Assembly: GCA_030867875.1 (NCBI GenBank)
Contig: JAOWCC010000748.1
Location: forward strand, 1 to 64,000
DNA: 64,000 bases
Reading direction: 5' to 3'
Source: Actinernus sp. WN-2022
Taxonomy: Eukaryota; Cnidaria; Anthozoa; Actiniaria; Actinernidae
In this document: positions 43,560-55,117 of the stretch, one piece after another
How the letters are laid out: each line of letters begins with the position of its first letter
How positions within the stretch are numbered: position 1 is the stretch's first letter
The notes under the pieces: generated by a model
What the model was told of the DNA's origin: nothing
The model's database searches: none
What the model saw: the letters and a program-made list of their open reading frames with translations, nothing else
Made by a program: the position numbers and the translations under genes

Positions 43560-45247
43560 TCGGGTAGAATCTCATTGTTTTAGGCGACATCGACTCTCGA
43601 CCGCTAATGAGAAGAGAGATATGAATAATTATGATACGCCTTATTAGATATTCAGCCAAGAGCTTGTGATTGGCTGCTAGGGAATCCTTCCGGGAATACC
43701 TCATTCCCATGCTGGCTCTTGGACCTGTCAATTACTGTCATCTATCTTGTCATGGGACTAACTGAAATCCCAAAGCTCGTTAAGAGATTTCAATAGACCT
43801 TGGGTAAATAGCTAAATCGGTAAAAGTAAAAGATCACCGCAAAATCAATTTGCCGTGGCTACTTGGATAGCCTTGCCCGCAGCTCTTCTTAGTGGGGATG
43901 TAGGTAGGAGAGAACTCCTAAGAAGAGCGGGGGATAAGTATTGCCGCGCGAAGTTTGCAAACCTATTTCGTTTGGGTTCGACGTTTGACTTATGTCAAAA
44001 TTAAAATGAAGTATCATATATGTCTGCATTTAGAGCTTATTCGAAAAGCCTAAGTGAAATTTAAAAAGCTTTATTTTAGTGCCATAGTTGTGAAACTAGT
44101 TAAATAAAAGTGAACCTCAGCATTGTTCGCACGAGCTATCCGAGCGAAAGATTTCAAACTCCATACAAGATAGTAAAAGTATTTTTAACTCTTGAAACTA
44201 GCTGCATCGGCGTCGCGAGCAAAAGATTTTGAACTCTAGAGAGAAGCTACACGCCACCGCGCACTGTTTGCTTGCTTTGCCTCCCTTGCAGTCGCTATCG
44301 AGTTGAAATGATTCGTAAGATTGGTGTTTACACGGCACGAGAGCGTATTTCTTTCACTAAAGACTTTGCTCTTTTATGGCTTTCGGCGTTCGCCGTGGTA
44401 GTCGCGAAATCTTGGAAATGAGCAATCCCAAAATTAAATAATGGCTTGCCTGCCTCTTTTGCCGGTTTAGCTTCTTTGAAAAAAAATTAAATGAAGTAGA
44501 GCTTTTCTTGTGAGGTTACAATTTCTTGAGGAGGATTAAAAGTCGGGTTTCAGCACAATGGCTCGCCTGCCTCTTTTGATTTCTTTGACAATTTAGTCGC
44601 CGGCGTGCCTTTGTCTAATGGTTTTAGATCCATGCGTTTGCATGTTAATTGAGGTTACATGGAAAATTCAATAGGTAATTAGCGGCATTGTGCCCAGTAG
44701 AGAGAAGGCGGAGTTACAGCAGTTCAAACGAGCGGCCGCGAATCGCTTGGAACCCAAATATGGCGAGCGCAGTCCAGTCAATAACATGGCTTCTAGAAAA
44801 GTTCACTGCGATATGAAACATTATCAACAGAACTCTGCCAAAATATAAACATGGTTTACTGAGACATTAAACAAACTTTTGCCGTTTGTAGCATAAAAAT
44901 CGAGCGAGATTTGGACGAGAAAATCAAGCTGAAGTCACAGGAATAGCTTTTTCTCATACAAATAAATCTTGAAAACACGGACTTTCGTTGTCGAATGGAT
45001 ATGATTTTCTTTTACCGCAAAGTTCAATTATTGCGCGCAAATTGTTTATTATAATGTCGTCTTTAAAATGCCGTGTGTAGCATACGTATAACGCCAGTGA
45101 ATTTGACGAAATTTGAGGATTCACTGACACTACTTCAGCTTTTGGGGCCGTTGTCTTTGTTACAATTGACACTCGCTTTCGAATTTGCCGCTGGCAGCTA
45201 ATTAAAGTGGTATAATAAGTCCCGGATGTGTCGCGTCATTCTGCCCG
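43560..45247. mobile_element. 1.7-kb insertion splitting a LINE at YADD
   Basis: GATGACTT occurs at both junctions (43543-43550 and 45248-45255). The ends carry GGGTAGAAT and ATTCTGCCC as possible short inverted termini. Inside: an imperfect hairpin CGCAGCTCTTCTTAG / CTAAGAAGAGCGGGG (about 43877-43931) and no recognised gene. The left junction has a few extra bases before GGG, so the exact duplication is unsettled. Confidence 0.5.
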
Positions 45248-46694
45248 ATGACTTGTATCAGAGAGCGAGGAGGGCCTTCAATCTTGTCTAGATAAGCTTT
45301 ACGGGTATACTAGGAAATGGCAACTACAAGTAAATTTGAAGAAAACAAAAGTAATGGTTTTTAATAAGACAGGCCGTAAAATTGGCATTAATTGTACTTT
45401 CGGTGGGATTGATGTTTCTACAGCCGTATCTTATACGTATCTTGGTACTGTCTTGACACCCTCTGGTTCCTTTGCTGTTAATCAATCAAATTTATATAAC
45501 AAAGGTATTAGGGTATTATTTAGTCTTTTGAAGTGTTTCGTCCACGACTAGGGACTCCCTTAAAAGTTTTTCTCAAGTTATATAACGTTTTAATTCATCC
45601 TATAGTGTTGTATAATTGTGAAGTATGGGGGTGCACATTCAAAACGTTTTAGTTCCTTCGCATCTTACAAGAAGACGTTGTTTCACTCTGATTTGTTATG
45701 CGAAAAGTTGAATATTAAGATGTACAAAATGCTACTAGGTGTGAGCTCCAAGTCTACTAATTCAGAAGTAAGGTCTGAGTTAGGTGCCTTTCCTCTACAT
45801 GTAACTATTTACAGCGTGTTGTTGAAATTCTCTTTTCATCTGCTTGAACACATTAACAATCCATTTTTAATGGGGGCCTTGAAGACTTCATGTGAGCTGT
45901 CAAAAAAAGGAGCATGCATGGTCTTGGTTCAGCCATATGTCCCTTTTATTTAAGATACTTAACATTAGAGTTAATGATTTTACCATTGTATCTAATTTAG
46001 ATTTTAAGTCAATTTTTAAATCATCTAAGGCAAAATTAAAACAAATTTACATAGATGGTTGGAATGAAGAGAGAGCAGAGATTGTAGTAGGAAATAAAGA
46101 ATCGAAGTTAGAGTTATTTTATAGAATAAAGAACAATAATATTTTTGAAACCTATCAGTTTAACCAAAGTCCACGATTTTGAAACACGTAGAGCTGTAAC
46201 CAAGTTACGAATCTGAGCCCACTGTTTCCCGATCGAACAAGGTCGTTATAAAGGTATCCCTAGAAATAATAGAATTTGCACAATTTGTACATCTGGTGAA
46301 GTCGGTAATGAACACCATTACCTTTTCCAATGTGATAATTCTCACATGGTGCAAACTCGTGTTTTATTTATGAATAGGTTATTCTTGATTAATCCTTCTT
46401 TTTCTAACTTTGATCCTTGTAATTTATTTTATTATTTAATTTCTATGAAAGATGAAAATATTTTGAAGGTTAGCAGTTCATTCATTAAAGATATTAGTAT
46501 AATGAAATTGTAAATTGACATAACGTCCGTTATCAATCTTGCTATTATCTCTTCCCCTATTTTTGTAACACTTATCCCTTTCTATATATATCTTAAACAC
46601 ATAGTTTTATTATTATTTTATTTTATTGGGTTTATACCGATGTACACGTTGTCTGTATCAAGGTTCCATATAAAAAAGTATTGTATTGTATTGT
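45248..46694 (+). pseudogene. LINE ORF2 C-terminal half and 3' tail
   Basis: Resumes as LVSESEEGLQSCLDKLYGYT, then VNLKKTKVMVFNKTGRK and YTYLGTVLTPSGSF. After frameshifts come KMYKMLLGVSSKSTNSEVRS and the knuckle CTICTSGEVGNEHHYLFQC (about 46279-46335). The protein ends at a stop at 46513. The 3' UTR ends with TATTG repeats at 46677-46694. Confidence 0.75.
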
Positions 46695-46942
46695 TTAGAT
46701 CTAATCATTGAGCTAAAGTTGATTTTAGGATTCAGTTCTCCTGCAAGTAGCGTGAACACCTCAGTTTTGCCTAAAATTATATTTCTGATATATTTCAGTT
46801 GTCTAAATTAGTTTATTCGAGAGGCAGGAACAGCAATTAAACTTCGATAAAAGCTACCCGAATTGCGGGACTGTTTCATTTTGTGACATACCATAGGAAG
46901 CCCGGTCAGACCACAGGAAGCCCGGTAATTTCGTGGTCAAAT

Positions 46943-47080
46943 TTATGAGGGTAATTCAGCGCCTGAAGAACTGCTTTCCAAACCAGAATTGCCGGTATTT
47001 TGCTCCCCGACAGCTTTAACAACAGGAGAACCAATGACTATCTGAAGTATAACCAGCAGGTATAGAATTTTGGCGGTCAT
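46943..47080 (-). CDS. candidate signal-peptide first exon
   Basis: ATG at 47080 (minus) opens a 45-residue frame beginning MTAKILYLLVILQIVIGSPV, then a Ser/Gly-rich stretch before a stop. The N-terminus has the shape of a secretory signal peptide. No downstream exon was identified and short hydrophobic starts arise by chance in AT-rich DNA, so this is a weak call. Confidence 0.2.
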   Translation of the reverse strand: MTAKILYLLVILQIVIGSPVVKAVGEQNTGNSGLESSSSGAELPS

Positions 47081-47908
47081 TTTGGCCCCGGAGTATCGTT
47101 GCGAATGTGGGTAAATAACATACCAAAAACTCGGGAAATTCAATGGACTTATTGAATTTGGTGCTAGGTTCAGTTGATTGGTTCGTTTCTGAACAATTTC
47201 AGTTATATACTCCAGTCTTAATTTCCCAGCATCATTATTGGACACCGACGGAACGCCTTGTATTATTTCGACCTGACCGATGACAAAACGATGCAAACTG
47301 ACTAGGTTTTTTTGTGTTAAACAGTTGAAAACATTGAGAAGAGATGTTAATATTTTGTATTTCTGTGCTAGGTTTATGGCATTATTTACGGCGATGTACA
47401 AAATCGGCGAACTGTACGAGGCCTTTCAGTGACCTCGCGTGACCGTGAAACACGTTTCGTGACCTTTTGTTAAACATGAGTTTTATACGGTAGTTCGCTA
47501 AATTGCGACTGTCCTTTTCCTGTTTACAGATTTTAATTAGCTCACCTTCACAGGGTAATCACGTGTTAAACTGCTTTTAGTCACCACCTCTGTTGACAGT
47601 TTTCATATTCATTTTCGTATACGTACATCAAAAGCGTCAATTATATACGTAAACACGACTTTCGTAAATGTGATTTCCCATTTCGGTAGTTTATCCACAT
47701 TTATAGAAAACATGAACATTGCCATGTGAAAGAGCATGTCGACATTAGTGATCTTGTGAAAGTTGAGTGCTGTAGCTTAAAAAGCAATGAAGTTACAGCC
47801 ATTTGAAATTAGAGAGATTTGTATGAGAAAAACAACGGAGGCCTTTTTAGCCTTTCATGTTTCCGTTTGCACTAAAAATGCTCATAGCTCAACAGCAATG
47901 TCGATTTG
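47081..47908. other. unassigned region
   Basis: No gene or repeat recognised beyond open frame upstream of the candidate exon. Confidence 0.3.
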
Positions 47909-48780
47909 TTGACCTCGTGGCGCTGATAGATTTCGCCATCGGACGGTATTCTTGTTTGAGGTACGTTTCGTAGGTTTTATGCAACATTTCATTTTACTCT
48001 CGGTCATAATATATACAAGCGCAAACACCGTGATCTGTAGGCCAACACTAAAATAATTTTGAGCGTGTTTTTGGCTGTCGCTCGCCAACACGAAGCCAGA
48101 AATACCCCGGAGAAATAAACACTCAGCACAGAATAATTTATGACGAGCGAAGCAATATTCAACTCTCAAGGTAAATTTAAACAAGAATCCTCTCACGGCC
48201 GAGGTTTTGGTTCGAGAAATTAAAGGCTTCCAACAGTTCCCTTTATAGTTCTGTAATATAATGAGCAGACTGCAGTTTTGGGAAGGAGGGTAAAAGCTTT
48301 TAAATATAGATAACCAACAGGCATTTCAGTTAATAAATACCGATATGGACGCGATCAGCGAGCTGCGATAAAGAGCCGCAGGGTAGAAAGAACAGTAGAG
48401 AAATATAGTGATAGCTCCATCATAGGTGGACAGGATACAACTTATAATATGGGACAAATATAAACATACATTTGAGACACTCATCTATTAGTACTCTGAA
48501 CCTGGAGAACAGCAGACTAAATTGTAAGCGTGCGTTACATGAATAAGTAGAGGTCAACTTCTTTAATTTACATACATGATAAAAACAAAAAACAAAAATT
48601 ACATATATATACTAGTGGAGCGGAGAATGAATGTCACCGCGCTACCGGCCACTCCTATAAAGACTGCTAAATTCAGCTAATAATTCTTCCCTTCGGTTAT
48701 TACTAAAAGGATTTCAAATGAAAGTGTATTTCATCTTCAATCTCATGTGGCCCGAGTGAAAGCCCAGATGGGCTCTTGTT
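47909..48780 (-). repeat. 0.87-kb dispersed repeat, copy A
   Basis: Reverse complement of 58255-59306 over nearly its whole length, ending at the right with AGCCCAGATGGGCT. No conserved frame between the copies. A third short piece is at 16449-16483. Confidence 0.85.
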
Positions 48781-50402
48781 GAATTTATGTCGCATAGACA
48801 TCTTATTATCGGAAACAAGGGGCAGACAAGAGATTGGCAGTTCTTAATACTGAACAAAATCGACCTTTATTTGTTGGAAATTTCTTGGAAAATAGTTGGA
48901 TGTTATTGATGAGTCCATGATATGGTTTGCACATCCTTGTGGATTTTTCGTGCAAGAGGCATATATAACTAAAGCAACTTCAGTACCATATCAAAACCAG
49001 GGTTAGAACTGAATTAACAGGTGTCCCGGACAACCCCCAAAATTATGTTGGGCAACCAAATCCCTACCAGAGTGGTTGCCCGGCCGGCCTTGGGCAGCAT
49101 GAATTTCAGGGAACAAGTAACCTAAAATATCCTCTTTAAAGTGTGAATAATGTTAAACAACAAAAGGAGAAGCAAAGCAGATATTATTGTCATGAACAGA
49201 CATGATAAATAAAATCAAAGATTTGTAACAGCTGCAACATAGCCATCAACTCCACTTCGAGCAGGTCTCCAGTGCTTTTTTGCAGCAGTATCTCAACATG
49301 ATTGTTTGTGTGTTTAGTGCAGAACACGGGCAGAACCTAAATATTATTGGGACAACTAGACACAAACATTAATTTCGTACCCTGAAAACTACATCGGCCG
49401 TCGGAAACCATGCCACTTATTTTAATTTGAAAATAATTTATTGAAATACACGCGATGAAATTATTCTAAGAAGCTATAACTGAAAATTGTGTACATTATC
49501 TTAAATCAGAGAAGAAATATAAAATTTGAATAAGACAGAACACGCGTGCCTCTTTGAAAACATCGTTTTCGCGTTTGGAAACGGAGATTCCTTACAGAAT
49601 CTTTTAAGAATCCATGCATCTTATTTGCTGGTAAAACTTATTTTCAAACCGTACACTGAATCAGCCTTGCATCGTCCTTTATTACTTTTACAATTTTACT
49701 GATTAGATCCCGCCAAGTTGATCCGGTCCTTCTACTTCGTCTGTTGGTCTTTGCATATTTTACAGTTATTGGAGTAACTATGCCCACTCCTTATCCCCAC
49801 CACCCTCCACCCCCCACCACCCCCCACCCTACTCGCCTACTAGCTTGCACAATGTACACTTAATACTCGAGGAATACTCACGGTATTGTCACATAGGGAG
49901 TTGCCATTCAACAATGGAACACTTAACAGCACAAGGGATGAAGACTGACAGTATCAGTGGTTTACTAGATATGGCCCAATTATACAAGTTTAGTAAAACG
50001 TTCTGGATGCGTGGCAACGAAGACGTCACTTCCTGCAGTCAGGAGCCATTAAAAACATTAACCACTTATTGGGCAGTCATTCCCACGTCCATAAAATATA
50101 ATTAAAATATATACTGAGATAACTAGCTGCTGCACTGTTTGAAATCTCACGTCTTGATATGCTTCCTTTTCTTTCTGATTTTTTTTGCTGATAATTACCT
50201 GCTGTTTTGATAGTTTCGATTAGCAACATGAATACTGACGTGCTCGAAAGGACCACTACCACTTCTGACACCAATTTCATTTGATAATCTGTAACGTAAA
50301 CAAAAGCCTCTATCCGCCAATTGGAACCTCTCATATGTGTGGCTAGTAATAACAGACTGATGCTGCAACAGATGATAGGCTATAGGTATCTTTCTCAAGG
50401 TT
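48781..50402. other. unassigned region with C-rich stretch
   Basis: 49797-49833 is CCACC/CCCC-rich, a G-quadruplex candidate on the minus strand. Frames at 49845-50105 are not recognised. Confidence 0.35.
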
Positions 50403-51266
50403 ACTTTGTTCTATGCGCTTGGCGACCTGAATATGCATGATCCATCGGCTGCAAATCACAAACTTATTCAGGGCCTTTATGGCATGTCTATGTCACACTT
50501 AATCAGTGATATACAACAAGACCATCCAGTAATGTTTACTTGGACCATATATATATATATGGTGTTCAACGGCGGAAAATGTTGTTCAAGTTTCTGTTCC
50601 CCAAATCGGGTTATCTGATCATTTTCCTGTCTGCCTGGTGCGTGAGTTTAACAGAGGCCTATGCAAATGATTTAACCACAAGTGGTAGATCCCGATCCCG
50701 ATGCAGCTTTGGACACTTTTGACTGACTTATTATTCAATGAGGTAATTAATGAGCATGCACCTGTGAAAGAAGAGCGTGTCAAATTATGGCTATGAAGAA
50801 ACGGGATCACCTCCTTAAAGAAGCCATCAGAGTTCCTGACAAACAAAACCGAAACACTGAGTAGCTTCTTTATCGTAAAGCGCGTAATGAGGTAGTTTGG
50901 GAAATTAACAGAAGTAAACGTAAATTCTGTAGGGCTTCCATCGAAGAAAGTAAGGGACAATCAGCTAAGATGTGGAAATCTATTAATGACATCTTGAAAC
51001 GCGATAAAAAAATCCACTGCCCCAAGATCAATCAAAGTGGACGGTGAAGATATTAAGGACTCCCTTGGAATTGCTGAACTTTTTGTAGCTATTTCTCCAA
51101 CATTGCAACTGAATTCAGGTTAAATTCACCTTTATTAAAGCCATGCGTTCTTGTGATACTCAGTTCCATATTCCCAATATTACCGGAGAACTTTATCAAG
51201 ACTCAGCTGCTCAAATTCAAAGCCAACACTGCCGTAGGAATTGATAAATTAGGAGCTAAAGCCCGG
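50403..51266 (+). pseudogene. LINE endonuclease and linker remnant
   Basis: ALGDLNMHDPSAANHKLIQG followed by GMSMSHLI is the GDxN region of an APE-type endonuclease, and GLSDHFPVCL (about 50603-50632, another frame) is its SDH box. FNEVINEHAPVKEERVK and RKARNEVVWEINRSKRKF then KSINDILKR form the linker to the reverse transcriptase; KTQLLKFKANTAVGIDKLGA opens the RT before the insertion at 51267. Several frameshifts. Confidence 0.7.
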
Positions 51267-52082
51267 GGGGGGGGGGGGGTGTACTCCTGTTTGTGTCGTA
51301 TTATGTATGTGCCGCGGGGGTGGGTCAGGGTTTTGAGCTCAGTTTGGGCAGGTAGGGTCAGGTTTTGACCTGATTTGGGCAGATCAGGGTCAGGATTTGA
51401 GTTTAATTTGGGTGCAGTCTGGGTCGGGGTTCAGTACTTTTTAGGCATCAGGCCCCAAAAGGGGGAAATCAGGGTTCTGGAGCTCGGATTTTGGGTCAAA
51501 CAGGGTCAGGGTTTGAGCCTAGGCCTGAGCGGATTGTGCTAGCATAATTTTTGGCATAATTGGAGCAAACGAGCATAATTTTTCAAAGAAGCACTGCTCG
51601 AGCATAATTACCAGATTGTAGCATAATTTGAAGCATTAAAGCCAAAAGCAATGCTATTATTGCTTTTATAGTGCCTTTCCTAATTATTAGCTGGTATATT
51701 TTGCTTAGATTCTACATTTTTCCAAAGCAAATAACTGAATTTCACTTTCTAGTTATCTATTCTGGTTTTGACTTTATAAGTGTGACTTAGCCTTTGAAAA
51801 ATAGGTCACCTAATAAAATGTTGTGTGAACAACTAAACATGCCGCGCATCAACTAATGCCGGCCGTCTTCGAAAAACATTTTTTGTGAGCATAATTGTGT
51901 AATCAGTACGAGCATAATTTTTGAACTTTGGCATAATTTGGGCATAATTCGACAAAATTTGGAGCAGTGCTAGCGGCATAATATGCCACTTTTAGGAGCA
52001 CAATCCGCTCAGGCCTATTTGAGCCTCTTGGTCTCACATACATACCCATTTTTGATGTAAGTACCCCCCCCCCCCCCCCCCC
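51267..52082. mobile_element. G-run-bounded element inside a LINE
   Basis: Starts with a G-run then TGTACTCCTG and GTGCCGCGGG, as in 34671-35636; ends GTAAGTACC plus a C-run. It interrupts the LINE reading frame between GIDKLGAK and the next RT segment. The flanks share only AAG. Confidence 0.7.
51522..52015. mobile_element. nested GCATAAT-type MITE
   Basis: GGCCTGAGCGGATTGTGCT at the left and its reverse complement at the right. GCATAAT words recur near both ends. It sits inside the G-run element, so it is the youngest layer of a three-level nest. A fragment of this family is at 25005-25112. Confidence 0.75.
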
Positions 52083-52262
52083 AAGTCCTTAGCTGCACGC
52101 CTCCTGTAATTGTATGTGTATCTCAATGTCGGCCGTACACAAACGTTGGAAATGCGCTAGAGTCACGGCCCCTCTTTTTAAAAGTGATGATCATACGGAC
52201 ATGAACTGCTATCGCCCTATCTCTGTCCTTCCGTTATTATATAAGGTGCTTGAAAGACACGT
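52083..52262 (+). pseudogene. LINE RT segment after the G-run element
   Basis: Continues the LINE: AAVHKRWK-like text, then APLFKSDDHTDMNCYRPISV and LPLLYKVLERHV, reverse-transcriptase motif 1. The copy ends near 52262. Confidence 0.7.
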
Positions 52263-52328
52263 TATCGTTATTGTTATTATTATTATACAAACAACTTCAG
52301 AAGCATTCTCCTCCCCCAAACCAGTTAA

Positions 52329-52866
52329 AGTGCCACTAACCCCTTTTGCAATTTTTAGACATATAAATCTTTGAAAGGTTTAGAGCACTTCTGTGAATAA
52401 ATTTTTGGCTTACAGAGAATACTTTATGTGCTATGCGTGTTTGAAATGGTGAAAATTTGACCTTTCCTGACCCATGACCGCGTGAGAAAAAGACTGGGTC
52501 GATTCTTGATCTTACGTCATCTAATTCATTCGACTTTGCAATAATTTGAATAAATATTTAGCATTTTGTCTAAAATAACTGTTTTCTTGACTAACAACTC
52601 ACAGACTGTGTATATTCTCTATATATCGATGTTGTTGTGATAGAAAGGCGCCATGGAGAATAATGCATTAATGAGGTGACGTAAGATACAGAATCGACCC
52701 AGTCTTTTTCTTACGCGGCCATGGGTCAGAAAAGGTCACATTTTCACCATGTCAAACACGCATAGCACATAGAATATTCTCTGTATTACTAAAATTTATT
52801 CGCAGAAGTACTCAAAACCTTTCAAAGAATTATATGTATAAAAATTACAAAAGGGTTAGTGGCACT
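52329..52866. mobile_element. 538-bp palindromic MITE with TTAA duplication
   Basis: Termini AGTGCCACTAACCC and its reverse complement, arms over 180 bp. TTAA at 52325-52328 and 52867-52870. The tip is similar to AGTGCCAATGA of the element at 6689. Confidence 0.85.
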
Positions 52867-53056
52867 TTAAACTAGCTGGTCAAAAGCGGGATAGGCAGAA
52901 GCGACACTTGGTGTTATCCTGCGAGTAGAACAAGTACCGCTAAGTATTAGATAGTAACTTAGGCCGGCAGCAATATTAGATTTATTGCAGTCAGCTGAGG
53001 GCGTATTCATAATTGTTGCTGGCCGAAGTAACTTAATCTGGTGTAGTTGCTATTAA

Positions 53057-53363
53057 AGGAGCAGTGTCACGATTAGTATTCATGCCCAAGTTTTGAAAAT
53101 GTGTCAGGCGGACAAGAAATCAAAAGCTGTGACAGAAGTAGAAGTCCGTGAGTAATCCGCTTGCATCGGCGTATTTGCACGATATCTCGAGCCGAAATTG
53201 CTTTAAAACTATATTTCAGTATTATATGGTTAGGTTTGATGTTATATTTTTATAAAGCAGCATTTTATTTATTTCAATCGAAAGGGAAATTTGCAGCGGC
53301 GCGTGACATAGCGTGATTTTGCCATTGTCTATAACAACCAATCAGAATCGTGACACTGCTCCT
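53057..53363. mobile_element. 307-bp MITE with TTAA duplication
   Basis: Termini AGGAGCAGTGTCACGATT and its reverse complement. TTAA at 53053-53056 and 53364-53367. No coding capacity. Confidence 0.85.
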
Positions 53364-53683
53364 TTAAATGCCCAGTCTCATTGTTGTCTCCCTTGCACAA
53401 TAATCGACGATTAAAGCCTCCCCTTCCATATTGTTCTTGCATATACACAAAACAATGAAATTAGCCTTCCACATTGTCTATCATTTCTGGTGGGAAATGC
53501 TGTAAAATAAAACCAATACCTGTTTTCGGGGGTTATTAGAAAGTATTGTTTGCCGGCCATTTTTAAATGTTGATCCCAAGGTTCAATTGTTATTTTGGCT
53601 CAATCCCGGTTTCTGAGAAACTACCCACCCACCCCTCCCTTGGATATGCAACGTTCTATTAATGATTATTCAATAAGCCTTAA

Positions 53684-54698
53684 CTCTTTCGGGTCCGAGC
53701 CTGTAAATATAGGTCCCCTGAGACCTATATGAGAAAAACATTTGCATCACATCTAGACATGCTGGAAAGACGATGTTGCGATATTATGTGAAGGGATGTA
53801 TGGCTTCAAAGTCAGAGCTATAACAGGGATCGCTCGACTCTTTCACTATGGAGAAAAGCTCATTTGTTTTGGCAATTGTTTCGTTTCTTCGATTTTCACG
53901 AATTTTAAGGAGCTGAAAATCGGCTCAAAACACCCTTCCCATTCGCACTTGAAATCAAAAGAAAACACAAAATCAGCACTCAGTCGTTACAGTACCTTCT
54001 TTAATCTTTCCAACCACCAGTTTTTTTTTGGCACTAAACACACCAAGCGACTGTGAACCGCGCTATTCTTGTCACTGCATTTCACTCGACTACATTTACC
54101 TGCTCCCACCTCCAATTGCATGCTGGGTAATGGAAAAAAATTCGCAAGGGGTTCCCCCCCTCTGGGACTCCGGTAGGTTTTTTTTTAAAAGTCTTTTACC
54201 CCTACAACTAAGAGCGATGATTTGGACTCAAGCCGTTGCTTTAAAGTGACAAAAACACATCCTAATAGGTTGAGCAGGGGGAAAAGACTGCCAACTGCAG
54301 GATTTCAAGGATTTCATTGAATAATTTTTTCCTGTGTCTTTAAGCACAAACACAACGGAAAAACCCTGTGAAATCTCCTCACAAGGCCTACTAAAAGTAA
54401 ACCAAGTACTTTTCAGCCATCCTCAGACTTAATGATGTCCTCAAGCTCTCTGACAGTGGCATTTTTCTCCAAAATTAGAGCACATTTCATTGGAAACCCT
54501 ACAGAAGTTGCAATACCTACCGTCAACCAGTTCGTAGAATTCACCCGAATGGCATTGTGGAGAAAGTTTGAGCCCTCGGCTTAAAAGGTCAGCAGTATTT
54601 AACTGCCCCGGGCTAGCCAAACTTGAACTGAGGGGGAGGGTTGAGTTAGCACTCAGGATTTCACCAATTGAGCTCACACACGATCGGACCCGAAAGAG
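53684..54698. mobile_element. 1.0-kb element with TTAA duplication
   Basis: Termini CTCTTTCGGGTCCGA and its reverse complement. TTAA at 53680-53683 and 54699-54702. The inverted match is short, so this is a deletion derivative rather than a full palindrome. No transposase. TTAA and this size suit piggyBac-type elements. Confidence 0.75.
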
Positions 54699-54784
54699 TT
54701 AAGGTGAAGTGTGGGGAGGGGTGGGAGTTTCCCAGTGATTGATCCCAAATTTTGCACATTTGACGATGTGTAAATTTGACTAAC

Positions 54785-54885
54785 AAATCACTGAGATTTA
54801 TATTATCCGACATTCATTCGTTCATCCATCCATCCATCCATCCATCCATCCATCCATCCATTCATTCATTCATTCATTCATTCAT

Positions 54886-54917
<32 letters not shown>

Positions 54918-54970
54918 TCATTCTCCATTCCTTCTTTCGTTCGTTCGTTCGTTAGTTCTTTCTTTCTTTT
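54785..54970 (+). repeat. tetranucleotide microsatellite with shared leader
   Basis: ACAAATCACTGAGATTTATA then CCGACATTCATTCGTTC leads into CATC, CATT, CTTT and TTCG runs. The same leader occurs at 57556. Confidence 0.85.
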
Positions 54971-54984
54971 TGTGCCTGATGAGT

Positions 54985-55117
54985 ATGGGACTATTTGTGC
55001 CCGTGCGTTTAAGGGACCATCGTGCCCGTTCGTTTAATTTCTAAGGGACCATATGTACCCGTGCGTTTAAGGGACCATGTGTGCTCAGTCGTGCGTTTAA
55101 GGGACCATCTGTGCCCA
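54985..55117 (+). repeat. ~28-bp repeat, four copies
   Basis: CCCGTGCGTTTAAGGGACCA followed by T-TGTG recurs four times with small changes. Confidence 0.75.
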
